Assembly: GCA_902775835.1 (NCBI GenBank) | Contig: CACYNZ010000015.1 | Coordinates: 1 to 21,378, forward strand | Direction: 5' to 3' | DNA length: 21,378 nt | DNA from: an uncultured Eubacteriales bacterium | Lineage (GTDB): Bacteria; Bacillota_A; Clostridia; Christensenellales; Aristaeellaceae | Part shown: in pieces, positions 17,757-21,378 of the stretch | Layout: every line of letters begins with the position of its first letter | Position numbering within the stretch: the first letter of the stretch is position 1 | Program-made: the position numbers and the translations under genes | The notes under the pieces: generated by a model | What the model saw: the letters and a program-made list of their open reading frames with translations, nothing else | The model's database searches: none | What the model was told of the DNA's origin: nothing

Positions 17757-20021
17757 ATGTCAACGCACAAATGGATGGACCGAATCTGTGCTGCCGCGAT
17801 TCTGCTTTCCCTTTTTGTCACCATTCTGTTCATGAATGGCGAAAAAATCGGCATCACCAGGGTGCTTGGCGATGATTCGGACGATGAATACGCGTCCGCT
17901 TATTTTTCTCAGAATGACCTGAACGCCAGCTGGGACACGTCCGAAGCGACGGTCATCACCCTGGAGGGAGACTCGGCCCGGATTTCCGGGAACGGCGCGT
18001 ACTGGCTGGACGGAAGCCTCACCATTGTTCAGAGCGGCCGGTATGTCATCTCCGGGCAGCTCACTGACGGAAACATTGTGGTGGACGCGCAGGCCTATTC
18101 CAAGGTCTGGATCCAGCTCAGCGGCGTGACCCTGAGCTGTTCAGACGACGCATGCCTCCGGGTCAATCAGGCCGACAAGGTGTTTGTAACCCTGAAAGAG
18201 GGAACGGAGAACATCTTCACCGGCGCGGAAAGCTATTCCGAGGAAGCCACGGCCGACGGCACGGACGCGGTCATCTATTCCCATGACGACCTGACCATCA
18301 ACGGAAGCGGCAGCCTGAGCATCACCGCAGCCTGCCTCAACGGCATCACATCCAAGGATGACATGATCATCACCGGCGGCACCATCTCCATCACGGCGCC
18401 CGCCCACGGCATCAAGGCAAACGACCGTTTCCGGTTCACATCGGCAGATCTGACCATTGATGCCGGCCAGGACGGCATTCATTCCGACATGGAATTCCTG
18501 ATCGAGGACGGCTCCATCGTCATTGCCGCAGAAGATGACGGCATCCACGCCGACAGCCTGATCCAGATCTACGGCGGCACGCTGGAGATCACGGACTGCT
18601 ATGAAGGTCTCGAAGCCGTGGTCATTGAGCAGCATGCCGGCAGCGTGAGCATCCATTCCCGGGATGACGGCCTGAACGCCAACGGCTGGACTGGCACTGC
18701 CATGGGCGGTCCGCAGATGGGCGACCAGTCCCAGTCGGAAGAGCAGGCCACCGTCACCGCGGAGGAAACCTATGTCCTCATTGCCGGCGGCACGCTGACC
18801 ATCACCAATACCAGCGGCATGGACGCGGACGGCATTGACTCCAACGGCAATATTCTTGTCACCGGCAGCACCATCCGTGTGTACATGGAAAACAATAACG
18901 GCAACAGTGCCCTGGACTGCGGCACAGAATCAGGCGGCCAGGCAGTCATCAGCGGCGGAACCGTGATCGCCTGCGGCAATTCCGCCATGGCAGAAAGCTT
19001 TGACAGCGCGTCCAGCCAGCCCTCCATCCTCTACAATATCAGCAGCGGCGTCAGTGCCGACACGGTCATCAGCCTGTACAGCGCGGACGATGAACTCCTG
19101 CTGACCGACGAAATCCCCTATGCCTTCTCTTCTGTGGTCATAAGCTGTCCGGAAATGACCGTGGGAAACAGTTACCGGATCGTCATCGGAGAAAATGAGG
19201 AATCCATTACACTGAACGAGATCACCGCCTCTTTCGGCGATGTCTCCAGCCAGATGTTCCAGGGAACCATGAACTGGGGCGGCATGCAGCCCAGGCAGAG
19301 AGACCAGGGCGGAACACCGCCCACCCCGCCCGACGGCGAGGCAGGAGGAACACCGCCCGAACTTCCGGAAGGCGGCATGGGCTTTGGCCCCGGCGGAGAA
19401 AACGGCGGTACACCACCGGCTCTCCCTGATGGCACACCACCGGCCTTTCCAGAAAACGGGGACAGTTCCATGCAGCCCATGTCCCCGCCAGGCGGCATGA
19501 TGAACAATACCTCTGCTCAGACTGAGAGCAGTGAAACCAGTTCTCCGGCCGGAACAGACGATATGTCCTCAGAAAACACGGCCCATCCGGACGATACGCC
19601 GGACGCGGGTCAGACCGCTTCCGCTTCTGAAACAGCCGGCATGTCCGCGCCGGCCATGCCCCCGCAAAGCAGCATGCAGCCTTCTTCTGCCGACGGGACC
19701 GGCTCTCAGGAAGCAGACACTGAAACCGGTGCTGCATCCGCTTCCCAGGACAATCCATCAGACGCGGACACCTCGGAAACGTCCGGCATGTTCATGCAGC
19801 CTTCCGGCTTCGCCGGCGGGGATATGCACCGCCAGGGCGGATTCCGCGGGCAGGATCACCCTGAACAGGGCGGTCGGTTCCAGACAGATGCGGCCTCTGC
19901 CGATCCGGCAGCGGATACGGATCCCCTCGCACTGCCTCTTGTGCTGGCCTCCGTGATCCTGCTGGCCGCAGGACTGATCTTTGCCGCACTCTACAGGCGC
20001 TGTCAGCATATCAGCGCATAA
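17757..20021 (+). CDS. Cthe_2159-like beta-helix carbohydrate-binding surface protein, anchored at both ends
   Basis: The product has 754 residues. An N-terminal hydrophobic segment (about 9-26) acts as signal or anchor. Residues about 60-490 form a right-handed beta-helix of the Cthe_2159 type (carbohydrate-binding domain, PF14262 as I recall). Rungs end in acidic turns such as NGITSKDD, HGIKAND, DGIHSD, DGIHAD, DGLNANG and DADGIDSNG, good calcium ligands. Residues about 508-720 are a Pro/Gly/Met/Ser/Thr-rich disordered region with repeated GGTPP units. A second membrane helix (724-746) ends in a short YRRCQHISA tail. The ATG at 17757 follows GGAGGG; an ATG at 17724 has no such site. The studied Clostridium thermocellum protein binds polygalacturonate and cellulose. 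In VTC/DUF4956 loci this slot is often held by CotH-like or related surface proteins. Confidence 0.85.
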   Translation: MSTHKWMDRICAAAILLSLFVTILFMNGEKIGITRVLGDDSDDEYASAYFSQNDLNASWDTSEATVITLEGDSARISGNGAYWLDGSLTIVQSGRYVISGQLTDGNIVVDAQAYSKVWIQLSGVTLSCSDDACLRVNQADKVFVTLKEGTENIFTGAESYSEEATADGTDAVIYSHDDLTINGSGSLSITAACLNGITSKDDMIITGGTISITAPAHGIKANDRFRFTSADLTIDAGQDGIHSDMEFLIEDGSIVIAAEDDGIHADSLIQIYGGTLEITDCYEGLEAVVIEQHAGSVSIHSRDDGLNANGWTGTAMGGPQMGDQSQSEEQATVTAEETYVLIAGGTLTITNTSGMDADGIDSNGNILVTGSTIRVYMENNNGNSALDCGTESGGQAVISGGTVIACGNSAMAESFDSASSQPSILYNISSGVSADTVISLYSADDELLLTDEIPYAFSSVVISCPEMTVGNSYRIVIGENEESITLNEITASFGDVSSQMFQGTMNWGGMQPRQRDQGGTPPTPPDGEAGGTPPELPEGGMGFGPGGENGGTPPALPDGTPPAFPENGDSSMQPMSPPGGMMNNTSAQTESSETSSPAGTDDMSSENTAHPDDTPDAGQTASASETAGMSAPAMPPQSSMQPSSADGTGSQEADTETGAASASQDNPSDADTSETSGMFMQPSGFAGGDMHRQGGFRGQDHPEQGGRFQTDAASADPAADTDPLALPLVLASVILLAAGLIFAALYRRCQHISA
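19308..19454 (+). repeat. In-frame GGTPP repeats
   Basis: Inside the surface protein, GGTPP appears three times (residues 518, 530 and 550) and GTPP once more (559), with intervening PDG/LPE units. It is a degenerate coding repeat in the stalk region, consistent with a flexible wall-spanning linker. Confidence 0.7.
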
Positions 20022-20044
20022 CCCGCGGGCATATTTCCGGAAGG

Positions 20045-21378
20045 ATGTGGTTTGCAACGAAAGCACTCCGACGTTTTCCGGCGCATCGGTCTCTCCGCAT
20101 CCTGCTGCCATGCGCCGTATCCCTGCTCATGCTCGGCGTCTGCAGCAAAAGTTCCCCGCTGTATCCCATGAATGACTGGGTGGACGTAAACTGCTTTTTC
20201 ACGGTCGGCCGGGGAATCACGCACGGCATGGTCCCCTATCTGGACCTGTACGAACAGAAAGGGCCGCTGATCTATTTCCTCTATGCACTCGCTGCCCTGA
20301 TCTCCGAAAGCTCCTTTCTCGGCGTGTATCTGGTCGAAGTGTGCTGCTTTGCCCTGTTTCTGCACTACAGCGGAAAGATCGCCGAAACCGTTTCCGGCGC
20401 ATCCTGGGCATATGCCCTCACCGCAGCGCTTGCCGGCTTTGTGATCCCCATCACGCCGGCCTTCTCCCACGGCGGAAGTGCCGAGGAACTCATGCTTCCC
20501 GTCCTGGCATTCAGCCTGTATACCGTCATCCATGCCATGCAGGAAGACCGGAAAATTGCCCTGCGCGAGGGCTTTCATCTGGGCATTGCCTGCGCCGCAG
20601 CCTTCTGGACCAAGTATACCTTCTGCGGCCTTTTCGCGGGCCTGGCACTGGGCGTCATGATCTGGTATCTCACAAAACGCTGGCTCCGGGCTCTCTGGCA
20701 GCTGATCGGCATTTTCCTGCTCGGCATGCTGATCCCGTCCCTGCTTATTTTCGCATACTTCGCCCTGCACTGCGCACTGCCCTCCATGTGGAACGCCTAC
20801 ATCGTGAACAACCTGAGCCTGTATTCACAGCATATCCGCGGCGGACGCTACGACCCGCCGCTGCAGAACCTGCTGAACAACCTGACCTGGGCTGTACCGG
20901 GGGCGCTGGGGATCGGATGGCTGGCGCTGACCGGGAAGCGGCGGGGATGGCAGGCCGCGGCCGTTTTGCTGGGCGCGGCAGGGCTGTTCTGGTTCACCTA
21001 TCTGAACGGACGGCGGTATCCCTACTATGCGCTGGTGATGGCAGTGTTTGCGCCGATTGGGCTGGGGGCGGTATGCCGGGGAATCGCGCTGGCCCTGAAG
21101 AGCCGGCCGCGGCTGCTGCGCGGGGCGGTCACGGCGGTTACGGCGGCGGTGATGATCTGCGCGCCGTTGGTCTGCCGGCAGCAGAGCGGGAATGTCTATC
21201 TGATGGACATCCCGCGGGAGGATACGCCCCAATACCGCTTCGCGGAGACGATCCGGGAGGCGGAGGATCCGTCGCTGCTGAACTACGGATTCCTGGACGG
21301 GGGATTCTATTTTGCCGCGGGGGTGTTGCCGGAGAGCCCCTGGTTCTGCACGCTGAACATCAATCTGAAGGAAATGGA
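20045..21378 (+). CDS. Glycosyltransferase family 39 (PMT)-like multi-pass membrane protein, 3' end outside window
   Basis: An open frame with no stop before the window edge, at least 444 residues. After a first membrane helix (about 17-35) comes an outer loop, MNDWVDVNCFF...GRGITHGMVPYLDLYEQKGPLIYF, with paired acidic residues and the YxDxxxxKGP block typical of bacterial GT39/PMT-like sugar transferases that use lipid-linked sugars. At least eight further hydrophobic helices follow, with a basic-aromatic NGRRYPYYAL segment between two of them. The start is uncertain: the ATG at 20045 directly abuts GGAAGG, too close for a normal ribosome binding site, so translation may be coupled to the gene ending 23 bases upstream. 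Its place in the VTC/DUF4956/beta-helix unit suggests it glycosylates an envelope component or the surface protein. Base use changes from about 20870 on. Confidence 0.75.
   Translation, partial: MWFATKALRRFPAHRSLRILLPCAVSLLMLGVCSKSSPLYPMNDWVDVNCFFTVGRGITHGMVPYLDLYEQKGPLIYFLYALAALISESSFLGVYLVEVCCFALFLHYSGKIAETVSGASWAYALTAALAGFVIPITPAFSHGGSAEELMLPVLAFSLYTVIHAMQEDRKIALREGFHLGIACAAAFWTKYTFCGLFAGLALGVMIWYLTKRWLRALWQLIGIFLLGMLIPSLLIFAYFALHCALPSMWNAYIVNNLSLYSQHIRGGRYDPPLQNLLNNLTWAVPGALGIGWLALTGKRRGWQAAAVLLGAAGLFWFTYLNGRRYPYYALVMAVFAPIGLGAVCRGIALALKSRPRLLRGAVTAVTAAVMICAPLVCRQQSGNVYLMDIPREDTPQYRFAETIREAEDPSLLNYGFLDGGFYFAAGVLPESPWFCTLNINLKEM

Overview
The window looks like chromosomal DNA of an anaerobic Firmicutes (Clostridia or Erysipelotrichia type, probably gut-associated). 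This rests on a [FeFe]-hydrogenase, an oxygen-sensitive two-subunit iron-sulfur serine dehydratase, a DegV lipid-binding protein, strong AGGAGG ribosome binding sites with several GTG and TTG starts, and U-tract hairpin terminators. By eye the DNA is GC-rich (above half). I cannot name the species. I see no rRNA, tRNA, CRISPR array, transposase or phage gene.

Left part (1-7030). The 3' end of an [FeFe]-hydrogenase gene on + closes with a perfect terminator. Facing it is a minus-strand operon: GH2 beta-galactosidase, an alpha/beta hydrolase that has lost its 5' end, an ATC-hydrolase-like protein, a small conserved-looking membrane protein, possibly a 41-aa ORF, then a minus-strand terminator. 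Upstream of the GH2 gene is a decayed MATE transporter gene, broken by a 4-bp CATG duplication and about half the normal length, although its promoter still looks intact.

Middle (7100-14500). A DegV family gene with its own promoter is followed by two carbohydrate genes on +: an unrecognised 766-aa glycoside-hydrolase-like protein and a clear GH125 exo-alpha-mannosidase. A bidirectional terminator separates these from a minus-strand pair, a SAM methyltransferase and a double-GNAT acetyltransferase. That pair lies directly behind a strong terminator hairpin, and a 61-aa ORF lies upstream of the hairpin. An 11-base copy of the hairpin's 3' arm lies further upstream and could form an antiterminator, so this may be an attenuated operon.

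Right part (14495-21378), all on +. sdaAB-sdaAA (serine to pyruvate plus ammonia) ends at a strong terminator. A new unit then starts in an AT-rich stretch: a VTC-domain (polyphosphate-polymerase-like) protein, a DUF4956 membrane protein, a large Cthe_2159-like beta-helix surface protein with membrane anchors at both ends, and a multi-pass GT39/PMT-like membrane protein that runs off the end. These four fit together as a cell-envelope module of unknown function. The best candidates for undescribed biology are the unknown glycosidase beside GH125, the VTC/DUF4956/beta-helix/GT39 module, and the possible attenuator in front of the methyltransferase-acetyltransferase pair.
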